Part shown: piece by piece, positions 1 to 5,639 of the stretch | Layout: every line of letters begins with the position of its first letter | How positions within the stretch are numbered: the first letter of the stretch is position 1 | DNA from: Bacteroidota bacterium | GTDB lineage: Bacteria; Bacteroidota; Bacteroidia; Bacteroidales; B39-G9 | Assembly (NCBI GenBank): GCA_003648455.1 | Contig: QMPG01000177.1 | Coordinates: 1-6,724 of the forward strand | Direction of reading: 5' to 3' | Length of the DNA: 6,724 nucleotides | Program-made: the position numbers and the translations under genes | Notes under the pieces: model-generated | Told to the model about the DNA's origin: nothing | The model's database searches: none | The model's input: the letters and a program-made list of their open reading frames with translations, nothing else

Positions 1-878
1 AATATAAAGATACCAATGGTCAATAATGTATAGATGTAATATTGAAATGGTAATAGACCATTTATTTTTGTTGGGTAAGGGTATCCTGACGATAAATTAA
101 AAGGGAGTAATAAATTAATTATGTATTGAATATAATTATAGCCGGCTATGAAAAAAGAATCAATATAAGTGAAATTTTCAGGTTTATATGCATATCCTGT
201 TAATTTTTGTGTGTAAATACTAATTAATCCAAATATAACAGATAGTGCAATAAAGGGTATTTTTTCTAATATTATTTTTTTCCCAATTAAATTTCTGTTT
301 AACAAATAATCAATTAATATAATCGAAATAGATAAAGGTATTGCTCTTCCATTTGAAAAAAGAGATAGAATAAAAAATAATAATGAAATATAATAAGATT
401 TTCTGTTGTTTTTAATACAATAATTAATGTAATAAAAAAGGGAAATAAAATAGAACATTGCCATTAGTAAACCTCTTCTTTCTGAGGCTTGTGCTACTGT
501 TTGTACATGTACGGGATTAATAGCAAATAAAATTGCAACAATAATTGAGATTTTATAGTTTTTAGTAAGCTTAAAAATAATAAAGTATAGTAATGTGATA
601 TTTATTAAATGTAATAAGATATTATCGAAATGATATAAAAACGGAGATAAGCCGACAAAATGGTATTCAATTGCAAGAGTTATTAAACTTAAAGGGTGGT
701 AACCCTCAATAGAATTTGTAAAGATGTACTTAATATTAGCAAAAGAAAGATTTTTTATATAGTTATTATTAATAATAAAAGGGGCATCATCCCATTTTAA
801 TAATCCGGCATTAAAAGCAGGTATATAAGCAAGGATTGTTATTGTTAAAATGAATATTAAATAATAATATTTTTTCAT
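1..878 (-). CDS. TMTC-like GT-C glycosyltransferase (O-mannosyltransferase type), N-terminal part
   Basis: Open frame of 292 codons from ATG at 878 running off the left edge, so the C-terminus is missing. It is an integral membrane protein with many hydrophobic helices. Near residues 24-36 lies a W-D-D motif (W29 D30 D31) in the first extracytoplasmic loop, where GT-C enzymes keep their catalytic acid. It is followed by HPLSLITLAIEYHFVGL (61-77), a YHFDNILLH motif (82-90), INPVHVQTVAQASERRGLL (120-138, compare HPVHVESVAWxAERKDLL in the family) and LLPFNLSSGYPYP (257-269). These are hallmarks of the TMTC/PMT-like family, which transfers a sugar from a polyprenyl-phosphate donor to protein or glycan on the outer face of the membrane. 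Family members usually end in TPR repeats, which would lie outside this window. There is no obvious ribosome-binding site. Family assignment is confident; the acceptor is unknown. Confidence 0.85.
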   Translation of the reverse strand, partial: MKKYYYLIFILTITILAYIPAFNAGLLKWDDAPFIINNNYIKNLSFANIKYIFTNSIEGYHPLSLITLAIEYHFVGLSPFLYHFDNILLHLINITLLYFIIFKLTKNYKISIIVAILFAINPVHVQTVAQASERRGLLMAMFYFISLFYYINYCIKNNRKSYYISLLFFILSLFSNGRAIPLSISIILIDYLLNRNLIGKKIILEKIPFIALSVIFGLISIYTQKLTGYAYKPENFTYIDSFFIAGYNYIQYIINLLLPFNLSSGYPYPTKINGLLPFQYYIYTLLTIGIFI

Positions 879-889
879 TTTATTAGAAA

Positions 890-922
890 ATAAAGTCCAA
901 TATTAATATTATTGGACTTTAT
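890..922 (-). terminator. Terminator-like hairpin upstream of the glycosyltransferase
   Basis: Perfect inverted repeat: arm ATAAAGTCCAAT (890-901) pairs with ATTGGACTTTAT (911-922). One more A-T pair extends it to a 13-bp stem with a 7-nt loop. Read on the minus strand it is followed by TTTTC, giving a weak U tract. It therefore fits a terminator for the broken T9SS gene that ends at 933. It also lies only 11 nt before the glycosyltransferase start, so it could instead act as a leader hairpin. The stem is GC-poor, which lowers certainty. Confidence 0.5.
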
Positions 923-932
923 AAACAATAAT

Positions 933-1140
933 TTATTTTATTATTTGTAATTTTTTATTAATAGTCTCATTTTTAGTAATGATTTTTATTAAATATAAAC
1001 CATTTTTTAGGTTACTGGTATTTAAATTTAATATTTCACTATCTTGTTTTTTTTATTTCTTTTATTATTCTTCCTTGAATATCTATTATCAATATACGAG
1101 TTTTTTTGTTCTCCCAAAAACCCTCAAGGTTTGGCTTAAT
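933..1140 (-). pseudogene. Truncated, frameshifted T9SS type A C-terminal sorting domain
   Basis: On the minus strand, two adjacent frames together encode a type IX secretion sorting domain. The first gives RILIIDIQGRIIKEI (the family's IYDxxGR strand) and hits TAG at 1041-1039. The second gives LNTSNLKNGLYLIKIITKN and ends KLQIIK followed by TAA at 935-933. Dropping one A from the run of eight at 1047-1054 joins them as KKQDSEILN. Such domains direct secreted proteins through the T9SS and are cut off at the surface. The upstream cargo protein is absent: the reading frame meets a stop at 1143-1141. The residues before the domain (PNLEGF) are encoded by an arm of the 1118-1198 inverted repeat, so the gene seems cut by that repeat. 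The frameshift could be real decay or a homopolymer sequencing error. Confidence 0.75.
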
Positions 1141-1198
1141 TCATTATTAGATTATTTTTTAAACAAATAATATTAATAAAATAAAACCTTGAGGGTTT
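1118..1198. repeat. 15-bp perfect inverted repeat
   Basis: AAACCCTCAAGGTTT at 1118-1132 is the exact reverse complement of AAACCTTGAGGGTTT at 1184-1198, separated by 51 AT-rich bases without coding content. The arms resemble short dispersed repeats of the AAACCTTGCAGGGTTT kind that I recall from Bacteroidota intergenic regions; that resemblance is memory, not a search. The left arm interrupts the T9SS gene remnant on the minus strand, in line with insertion or recombination at this spot. Confidence 0.65.
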
Positions 1199-1213
1199 AA
1201 TTTTAATTAACCC

Positions 1214-1248
1214 GACGCTTCCATGTCTTGCAGACGAGATGGAAGGTC
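1214..1248. repeat. Bulged hairpin element
   Basis: Stem CTTCCAT (1218-1224) with ATGGAAG (1239-1245), inner stem GTCT (1225-1228) with AGAC (1232-1235) over a 3-nt loop, a GAG bulge at 1236-1238, and an outer GAC/GTC pairing (1214-1216 with 1246-1248) past one unpaired G. It is GC-rich compared with its surroundings and noncoding. It looks like a compact structured repeat unit rather than a terminator, because no T tract follows. Confidence 0.5.
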
Positions 1249-1261
1249 TAAATTTTATGAA

Positions 1262-1407
1262 CTTTGAGTTCACTCCGAAAAGTGTTTTTCGTTATTGCGA
1301 TTCGCCAACAGGCAGAGAAGCAATCCTTATGTATTGATTGTCAGTAGATTGCTTTGGGCTTCATCCTCGTAATGACAGCTATGAAGGCTTTTCGGAGTGT
1401 ATTCAAC
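1262..1407. mobile_element. MITE-like nested inverted-repeat element
   Basis: The ends are imperfect inverted repeats of about 19-20 bp (consensus TTGArTwCACTCCGAAAAG). The inner 12 bp are exact: CACTCCGAAAAG at 1271-1282 against CTTTTCGGAGTG at 1388-1399. Inside lies a second arm pair: GTTATTGCGA (1291-1300) with TCGTAATGAC (1367-1376), and AAGCAATC (1318-1325) with GATTGCTT (1347-1354). The inner pair resembles the widespread GTCATTGCGAGG...AAGCAATC hairpin repeats of many bacterial genomes, as I recall them. The element is flanked by the 8-bp direct repeat TTTATGAA (1254-1261 and 1408-1415), a possible target-site duplication. There is no transposase, so it would be non-autonomous. The flanking repeat is AT-rich and could be chance. 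Confidence 0.55.
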
Positions 1408-1415
1408 TTTATGAA

Positions 1416-1443
1416 TTTTCAACTTTTAACTTTCAATTTTTAC
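1416..1443. repeat. Degenerate heptamer tandem repeat
   Basis: Four consecutive 7-bp units read TTTTCAA, CTTTTAA, CTTTCAA and TTTTTAC, so the sequence repeats with a period of seven just downstream of the MITE-like element. It is noncoding. The three middle-type units share yTTTyAA. The unit is short and AT-rich, so support is moderate. Confidence 0.45.
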
Positions 1444-1505
1444 AAGTTTAATCATAATAAAAAATAGAATAATCAGTTTTATAAATAGACTAAAATATTA
1501 CAATT

Positions 1506-1703
1506 ATGGAAATGCTCGAACATCAAAAAGTTATTATAAGAAACGTGAGTAGTAATAAAGAATTATTTGAAAATGAAATAAAAAAATCAATAAAATGGTT
1601 AAATAAAAATGATTTATTACAATTTAATAAATGGTTGATAGCAAATTTTAATGATAAATATCCCGATATTATTTCAAAATATTTTGATAAGACAGCCGCA
1701 TAA
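1506..1703 (+). CDS. Small uncharacterised helical protein (65 aa)
   Basis: I do not recognise a named family. The 65-residue product is soluble, charged and without cysteines, signal peptide or membrane segment. It seems mostly helical: EIKKSIKWLNKNDLLQFNKWL at about residues 24-44, followed by ANFNDKYPDII and an aromatic tail. The tryptophans in KWL pairs and the YPDI motif give it the look of a real, conserved small Bacteroidota protein. Either the ATG at 1506 or the one at 1512 could be used. The first fits the A-rich leader (TATTACAATT) slightly better. It stands alone between the repeat zone and the vWA gene, 93 bases before the latter. The spacer between them is T-rich with no strong hairpin, so co-transcription is possible but unproven. 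Confidence 0.65.
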   Translation: MEMLEHQKVIIRNVSSNKELFENEIKKSIKWLNKNDLLQFNKWLIANFNDKYPDIISKYFDKTAA

Positions 1704-1796
1704 TTTTTTTTATTTTTAAAAATTTTAGGCTAAAACAAAAATATTCTTTTTCTTTATATTATAATCCGATAAGTTAAAGAATAAAAGAATCGTATA

Positions 1797-3176
1797 ATGA
1801 AAAAATCCCTTATTTATTTATTTTCAATTACCTTATTATTTTCTGTTAATAATGTTAGTTCTCAAAATAGAGAAACTAATAAACCTCTAAATAGGATTCT
1901 ATTTATTTTAGATTGTTCTCAGAGTATGATGTCTAATTGGGAGACGGGTAGAAAGATGGACATTGCCAAGAAGATATTAATTAAGATGGTTGATAGTCTT
2001 GATAGAATCGATAATGTAGAAATGGCTCTTCGCTTATATGGACATCAATTTCCTGTTCCACCCCAAAACTGTAATGACACCAAGCTTGAAGTAGGCTTTG
2101 AAAAAAATAATGCAAAAAAGATAAAGCAAAAACTTTTATATGTTATTCCAAAAGGAACTACACCAATAGCACATTCTTTAGAATTGAGCGCTAAAGATTT
2201 TCCTAAAAGTGAAAATACAAAAAATATTATTATTTTAATTACAGATGGAATAGAGGCTTGCGATGGTGACCCTTGTGCTGTATCGAGAGATTTGCAAAAA
2301 AAAGGCATTGTACTCAAGCCCTTTGTAATAGGCATTGGTATTGATCCTGAATTTAAAAAGACTTTTCAATGTGTAGGTCGTTATTACGATGCTTCAAATG
2401 AAGAAAAATTTAAGGAAGTACTCAATGTAGTCATTTCTCAAGCATTAAATTCAACAACAGCGCAGGTTAATTTAATGGATATTTATGGTAATCCAACCGA
2501 GACCAATGTGAATATGACTTTTTATGATAATTTTTCGGGTAAGATGCGCTACAATTATGTTCATACAATAAATAACAGAGGTAATCCCGACACTTTGTTG
2601 CTTGATCCTTTGTCAGATTATAATCTTGTTGTGCAAAGCATTCCTCCGGTTGAACTAGACAGCATTCATATTACCCCGGGTATTCATAATATTATTGCAG
2701 TTGATGCTCCTCAGGGATATTTATTTTTGAAAAAACCAAACACCAATTTTTATAATGATTTAAAATTTATTGTTCGCAAGGCAGGCGATATGAAAACTTT
2801 AAATATTCAGGAAATAAACCTGAAAACAAAATATTTACTTGGTAATTATGATATTGAGGTACTTTCTTTGCCACGTATTAATATAAAAAATGTTGAGATA
2901 AAGCAGAGTTATACAACAACAGTTCAAATACCCGAGCCCGGAATAGTTACTATTTCTTTGGCATCGCCCGGGTTTGCAAGTATTTATGTTGAGAAAGACA
3001 ATAAATTAAACTGGGTTTATAATTTAAAAGAAAATGTTGTTCAGGAATCTGTTGTTTTACAACCCGGAAGATATAGATTTGTTTATAGAGCAAAAAATGC
3101 AAAACAGACATTATATACTATTAATAAAAAATTTAAAATTATATCAGGAGGTTCTGTAAGATTGAAATGCTATTAA
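1797..3176 (+). CDS. Exported von Willebrand factor A domain protein
   Basis: This is a 459-residue protein with an N-terminal signal peptide (MKKSLIYLFSITLLFSV, cleavage likely near SSQ at 21-23), so it should be in the periplasm or outside the cell. A vWA domain fills about residues 33-215. The metal-ion-dependent adhesion site is intact: D39-x-S41-x-S43 in FILDCSQSM, the threonine of KGTTP (119-123), and T149-D150-G151 in ILITDGIEACDGDPC. The rest (about 220-459) is predicted beta-rich, ending with LQPGRYRFVYRAKN (421-434), and probably forms immunoglobulin-like or adhesive modules. No sorting domain, lipobox or membrane anchor is visible. vWA proteins bind partners through a divalent metal; the partner here is unknown. 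Cysteines C40, C92, C155, C160 and C192 all lie in the vWA domain and could pair by disulfide. The A-rich start context has no clear ribosome-binding site. The domain call is firm; the role is open. Confidence 0.9.
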   Translation: MKKSLIYLFSITLLFSVNNVSSQNRETNKPLNRILFILDCSQSMMSNWETGRKMDIAKKILIKMVDSLDRIDNVEMALRLYGHQFPVPPQNCNDTKLEVGFEKNNAKKIKQKLLYVIPKGTTPIAHSLELSAKDFPKSENTKNIIILITDGIEACDGDPCAVSRDLQKKGIVLKPFVIGIGIDPEFKKTFQCVGRYYDASNEEKFKEVLNVVISQALNSTTAQVNLMDIYGNPTETNVNMTFYDNFSGKMRYNYVHTINNRGNPDTLLLDPLSDYNLVVQSIPPVELDSIHITPGIHNIIAVDAPQGYLFLKKPNTNFYNDLKFIVRKAGDMKTLNIQEINLKTKYLLGNYDIEVLSLPRINIKNVEIKQSYTTTVQIPEPGIVTISLASPGFASIYVEKDNKLNWVYNLKENVVQESVVLQPGRYRFVYRAKNAKQTLYTINKKFKIISGGSVRLKCY

Positions 3177-3178
3177 CC

Positions 3179-3232
3179 TGAGTTTATTATAACTCAATTT
3201 ATTGACAATAAATATTGTCGTTACTTATTTTT
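3179..3232 (+). terminator. Weak terminator region with two small hairpins
   Basis: Just after the vWA stop, TGAGTT (3179-3184) pairs with AACTCA (3191-3196). Next, GACAATA (3204-3210) pairs with TATTGTC (3213-3219) across two bases. A run of six Ts follows at 3228-3233. Position and T run fit transcription ending after the vWA gene, but both stems are short and AT-rich. Confidence 0.35.
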
Positions 3233-3267
3233 TAAAATTACAATCAAATTTTTTGAATTCATAAAAT

Positions 3268-3795
3268 ATGAATAATGAACTGAAAGCAAAATTATTCACA
3301 AATGGAAAAGATTCATATTCTATAATTACTATAATATTTGAGAATATTGCTTTTATACTAAATTGGAGTTTAGCTTTTTATTTACTTATGCCTTTCAAAT
3401 TTCATGGTATATCATTATTATCATTTATTTATCTATTAATATTGATAGTTGTTCAGATTCTACTAAAAAAACATAATTGTACATCTTGTTTTTATTACGA
3501 TAAATGGTGTCATTTAGGATGGGGTAAATTATCATCATTCTTATTTAAACAAGATTCCGGTAATGTTATTATAGGTATGAGATTATCATTTAGTTATATT
3601 CTTCAATTACCGGTTATTTTAATTGCCTCAATTGTTTTAGGCTTTGTTTATGGATTCACTACAATATATATTATTGCAATTATTATTTTCGTAATTATTA
3701 ATATACTTCAAGTTATAAACAGAAAAAGAGTTTGCAACACATGTAAGTCACGTTTTATTTGTTCGGGAAGTGCTGCCAAAAAACAAGGTTTGTAA
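3268..3795 (+). CDS. Four-helix membrane protein with paired cysteine clusters
   Basis: I do not recognise a named family. The 175-residue protein has four predicted membrane helices at about 20-42, 46-66, 107-129 and 131-150. Two cysteine clusters stand out: C71-x2-C74-x6-C81 in the loop after helix 2, within KKHNCTSCFYYDKWCHLGWGK, and C156-x2-C159-x5-C165 in the C-terminal tail after NRKR. With four helices and lysine/arginine-rich flanks, the positive-inside rule puts the N-terminus, both clusters and the tail in the cytoplasm, where they could form one shared metal site (zinc or iron-sulfur). There is no signal peptide, which fits a multi-pass protein. It lies 91 bases after the vWA gene on the same strand, past a weak terminator. 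Possible jobs include metal or redox sensing, but nothing shows a catalytic function. Confidence 0.75.
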   Translation: MNNELKAKLFTNGKDSYSIITIIFENIAFILNWSLAFYLLMPFKFHGISLLSFIYLLILIVVQILLKKHNCTSCFYYDKWCHLGWGKLSSFLFKQDSGNVIIGMRLSFSYILQLPVILIASIVLGFVYGFTTIYIIAIIIFVIINILQVINRKRVCNTCKSRFICSGSAAKKQGL

Positions 3796-3832
3796 TTTTC
3801 CCATTTATTATTATTTTTCAATTATTATTATT

Positions 3833-3840
3833 TACTTTTG
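3833..3840 (+). promoter_or_regulatory. Candidate Bacteroidota -7 element before transketolase
   Basis: TACTTTTG matches the Bacteroidota -7 consensus TAnnTTTG exactly. It lies 147 bases before the transketolase start, which would leave a long leader containing the heptamer array. No clear TTTG -33 element sits at the usual 19-21 base spacing, so this is only a weak candidate. Confidence 0.25.
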
Positions 3841-3938
3841 TGTTTTATTTAAAAAAATAAATACGTAGGGGATTTTGTAAGAAGATTTGAAACTTGTAAT
3901 TCGAAAGTGTTATTAAAACCGAAAAAAAATCAAATAAC

Positions 3939-3973
3939 CATAATTCCTAATTCGTAATTTTTAATTCATAATT
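3939..3973. repeat. Five tandem heptamers, consensus nnTAATT
   Basis: Five back-to-back 7-bp units, CATAATT, CCTAATT, CGTAATT, TTTAATT and CATAATT, share TAATT exactly and vary only at the first two bases. The array ends 13 bases before the transketolase start codon, so it would be in that gene's leader or overlap its promoter. Such AATTnnT runs are, as I recall, common in Bacteroidota spacers. The function is unknown. Confidence 0.6.
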
Positions 3974-3986
3974 AAATTATAAACAC

Positions 3987-4940
3987 ATGAAAAAACATAT
4001 CTCAACAGGAAACAAAGATACACGTTCCGGTTTTGGAGCAGGATTATTAGAAGTTGGTAAAGAAAATCTAAATGTTGTAGCCTTAGTTGCCGATTTAACC
4101 GGCTCATTAAAAATGGATGCTTTTGCAGAAGAGTTTCCCGAGCGTTTTTTTCAGGTTGGTATTGCCGAAGCAAACATGATGGGAGTAGCAGCCGGTATGA
4201 CTATTGGCGGCAAGATTCCATTTGCAGGTACTTTTGCTAATTTTGCCTCAGGACGAACATACGATCAAATTCGTCAATCAATAGCTTACTCAAATAAGAA
4301 TGTAAAAATTGCAGCTTCACATGCCGGATTAACTCTTGGCGAAGATGGTGCAACTCATCAAATACTCGAAGATATTGGATTAATGAAAATGTTGCCTAAT
4401 ATGACTGTTATTAGTCCTGCCGACTATAATCAAACCAAAGCAGCAACTATTGCAGCTGCTAAACATAATGGTCCGGTTTACTTACGCTTTGGACGACCAA
4501 AAGTGCCTAATTTTACACCTGAAAATCAAGAATTTAAGATAGGAAAAGCTGACTTAATGAATGAAGGTAGTGATGTAACAATTTTTGCTACAGGACATTT
4601 AGTATGGAAAGCCTTAGAAGCTTGCCAAATTCTAGAAGATAAAGGGATTTCTGCCGAAATAATAAATATACACACAATTAAACCTTTAGACGAAGAAGCA
4701 GTCTTACAATCAGTAGCAAAAACAAAAGCTGTAGTTACTGCCGAAGAGCATATGATGAATGGAGGTTTAGGTGACAGCATAGCTCAGTTGTTGGCAAGAA
4801 AACAACCAACACCAATTGAGATGGTTGCTGTTAACGATACTTTTGGTGAAAGTGGAACTACTGAAGAGCTGTTGACAAAATATGGAATTAATACCGAGAA
4901 TATTGTTTTAGCTGCCGAAAAAGTAATTAAACGTAAATAG
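3987..4940 (+). CDS. tkt: Transketolase, C-terminal subunit (split transketolase)
   Basis: The 317-residue protein matches the C-terminal half of transketolase, a thiamine diphosphate (ThDP) enzyme of the pentose phosphate pathway that moves two-carbon ketol units between sugar phosphates. The pyrimidine-binding domain covers about 8-175 and the C-terminal domain about 185-317. Key residues are present: E61 in [14 protein letters not shown], the glutamate that activates Th[10 protein letters not shown] (118-125) with the substrate-binding histidine; and YLRFGR (165-170). Length fits the roughly 310-residue C-terminal polypeptides of split enzymes. The ThDP diphosphate-binding GDG motif lies in the N-terminal half, which is normally the adjacent upstream gene but is not here: the gene before it encodes an unrelated membrane protein. 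The enzyme therefore needs a partner encoded elsewhere. A DXS-like or transketolase-like enzyme of another pathway is a less likely alternative. Confidence 0.92.
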   Translation: MKKHISTGNKDTRSGFGAGLLEVGKENLNVVALVADLTGSLKMDAFAEEFPERFFQVGIAEANMMGVAAGMTIGGKIPFAGTFANFASGRTYDQIRQSIAYSNKNVKIAASHAGLTLGEDGATHQILEDIGLMKMLPNMTVISPADYNQTKAATIAAAKHNGPVYLRFGRPKVPNFTPENQEFKIGKADLMNEGSDVTIFATGHLVWKALEACQILEDKGISAEIINIHTIKPLDEEAVLQSVAKTKAVVTAEEHMMNGGLGDSIAQLLARKQPTPIEMVAVNDTFGESGTTEELLTKYGINTENIVLAAEKVIKRK

Positions 4941-4995
4941 TATTAGAGAAATTAAATTTTTTTGTATTGATACTAAGTAATTAATTCTTATTTAT

Positions 4996-5550
4996 ATGTC
5001 TGATTACTCTGATAAAGAGTTACTTTCATTTTTTCGTAATAACGATAAAAGAAATTATGCATTTAATCTTTTGGTACGAAAATATCAGGAGAGGTTATAT
5101 TGGCATATTCGCAGAATTGTTATTAATCATGAAGACACTAATGACGTTTTGCAAAATACTTTTATTAAGATTTTTAAAGGTTTAGATAAGTTTAGAGAAG
5201 ATTCAAAATTATTCACCTGGCTTTATCGAATTGCAACAAATGAGGCTATTACTTTTTTAAACAAAAAAAGAAATTTTTTTTTATTGCCAATTATTGACCT
5301 TGAAAGCAAGCTTGTTAATTCTTTACAAAGTGATGAGTATTTTGATGGTGATGAAATACAATTAAAGCTACAAAAAGCTGTACTGTCATTACCAAAAAAG
5401 CAACGATTAGTTTTTAATATGAAGTATTTTGAAGAAATGAAATATGAAGAAATTTCAGAAATTTTAGATACATCGGTTGGCTCATTAAAAGCATCGTATT
5501 TTCATGCTGTGAGAAAAATTGAGGCTTATATTAAGGGATCGTGTAATTAA
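4996..5550 (+). CDS. ECF-family RNA polymerase sigma factor
   Basis: The 184-residue protein has the two-domain layout of group 4 (ECF) sigma factors. Region 2 spans about 22-92, with LLVRKYQERLYWHIRRIV, then EDTNDVLQNTFIKIFKGLDKF (the DxxQxxFxxxxxxL core-binding and -10 region) and FTWLYRIATNEAITFLNKKR. Region 4 spans about 122-180, with LPKKQRLVFNMKYFEEMKYEEISEIL followed by the helix-turn-helix recognition segment TSVGSLKASYFHAVRKI for the -35 element. The linker contains A7 and T9 homopolymers (5263-5269 and 5274-5282). It is the first gene of a three-gene set with the membrane protein at 5640 and the Spy-like protein at 6086. The set is probably co-regulated, and the sigma factor likely controls its own promoter, though no clear autoregulatory site was found. 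The target genes are unknown. Confidence 0.92.
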   Translation: MSDYSDKELLSFFRNNDKRNYAFNLLVRKYQERLYWHIRRIVINHEDTNDVLQNTFIKIFKGLDKFREDSKLFTWLYRIATNEAITFLNKKRNFFLLPIIDLESKLVNSLQSDEYFDGDEIQLKLQKAVLSLPKKQRLVFNMKYFEEMKYEEISEILDTSVGSLKASYFHAVRKIEAYIKGSCN

Positions 5551-5639
5551 TAAAGATTTCAAGAATTGTTAGTTTTATGAACTTTTTATTCTAGTTAGAT
5601 TAAACTTTTAATTAATATTATAGTCATACAAAAAGAACT

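Larger units (their letters stand above)
879..1505. other. Gene-free, repeat-rich intergenic zone
   Basis: No intact gene is supported over these 627 bases. From left to right it holds a terminator-like hairpin, the T9SS sorting-domain remnant, a 15-bp inverted repeat, a bulged hairpin, a MITE-like element with nested inverted arms, and heptamer-periodic AT-rich DNA. Between about 1211 and 1400 the base composition is clearly more GC-rich than the flanks, which suggests imported or repeat-derived sequence. No TAnnTTTG promoter motif was seen just before the gene at 1506. Confidence 0.7.

Noticed and set aside
979..1170. Plus-strand ORF of 63 codons
   Set aside because: It is antisense to the T9SS sorting-domain remnant, very rich in F, Y and S, and crosses the inverted-repeat arm. 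It looks like a shadow of the minus-strand frame.
1118..1443. CRISPR-like array from the repeats in the intergenic zone
   Set aside because: The repeats are inverted, of different sequence and size, with no regular direct repeats or spacers and no cas gene.
2045..2335. Minus-strand ORF of 96 codons
   Set aside because: It lies entirely inside the vWA gene, whose motifs confirm the plus-strand frame.
3961..4173. Minus-strand ORF of 70 codons
   Set aside because: It overlaps the transketolase start and the heptamer array, with no recognisable motif. Shadow frame.
4526..4780. Minus-strand ORF of 84 codons
   Set aside because: It is fully inside the transketolase gene, which is confirmed by its catalytic motifs.
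4953..4996. Possible promoter TAAATTTTTTTG before the sigma factor
   Set aside because: The spacing between TA and TTTG is too long for the TAnnTTTG consensus, and a -7 element placed downstream of a TTTG -33 would fall on the start codon.
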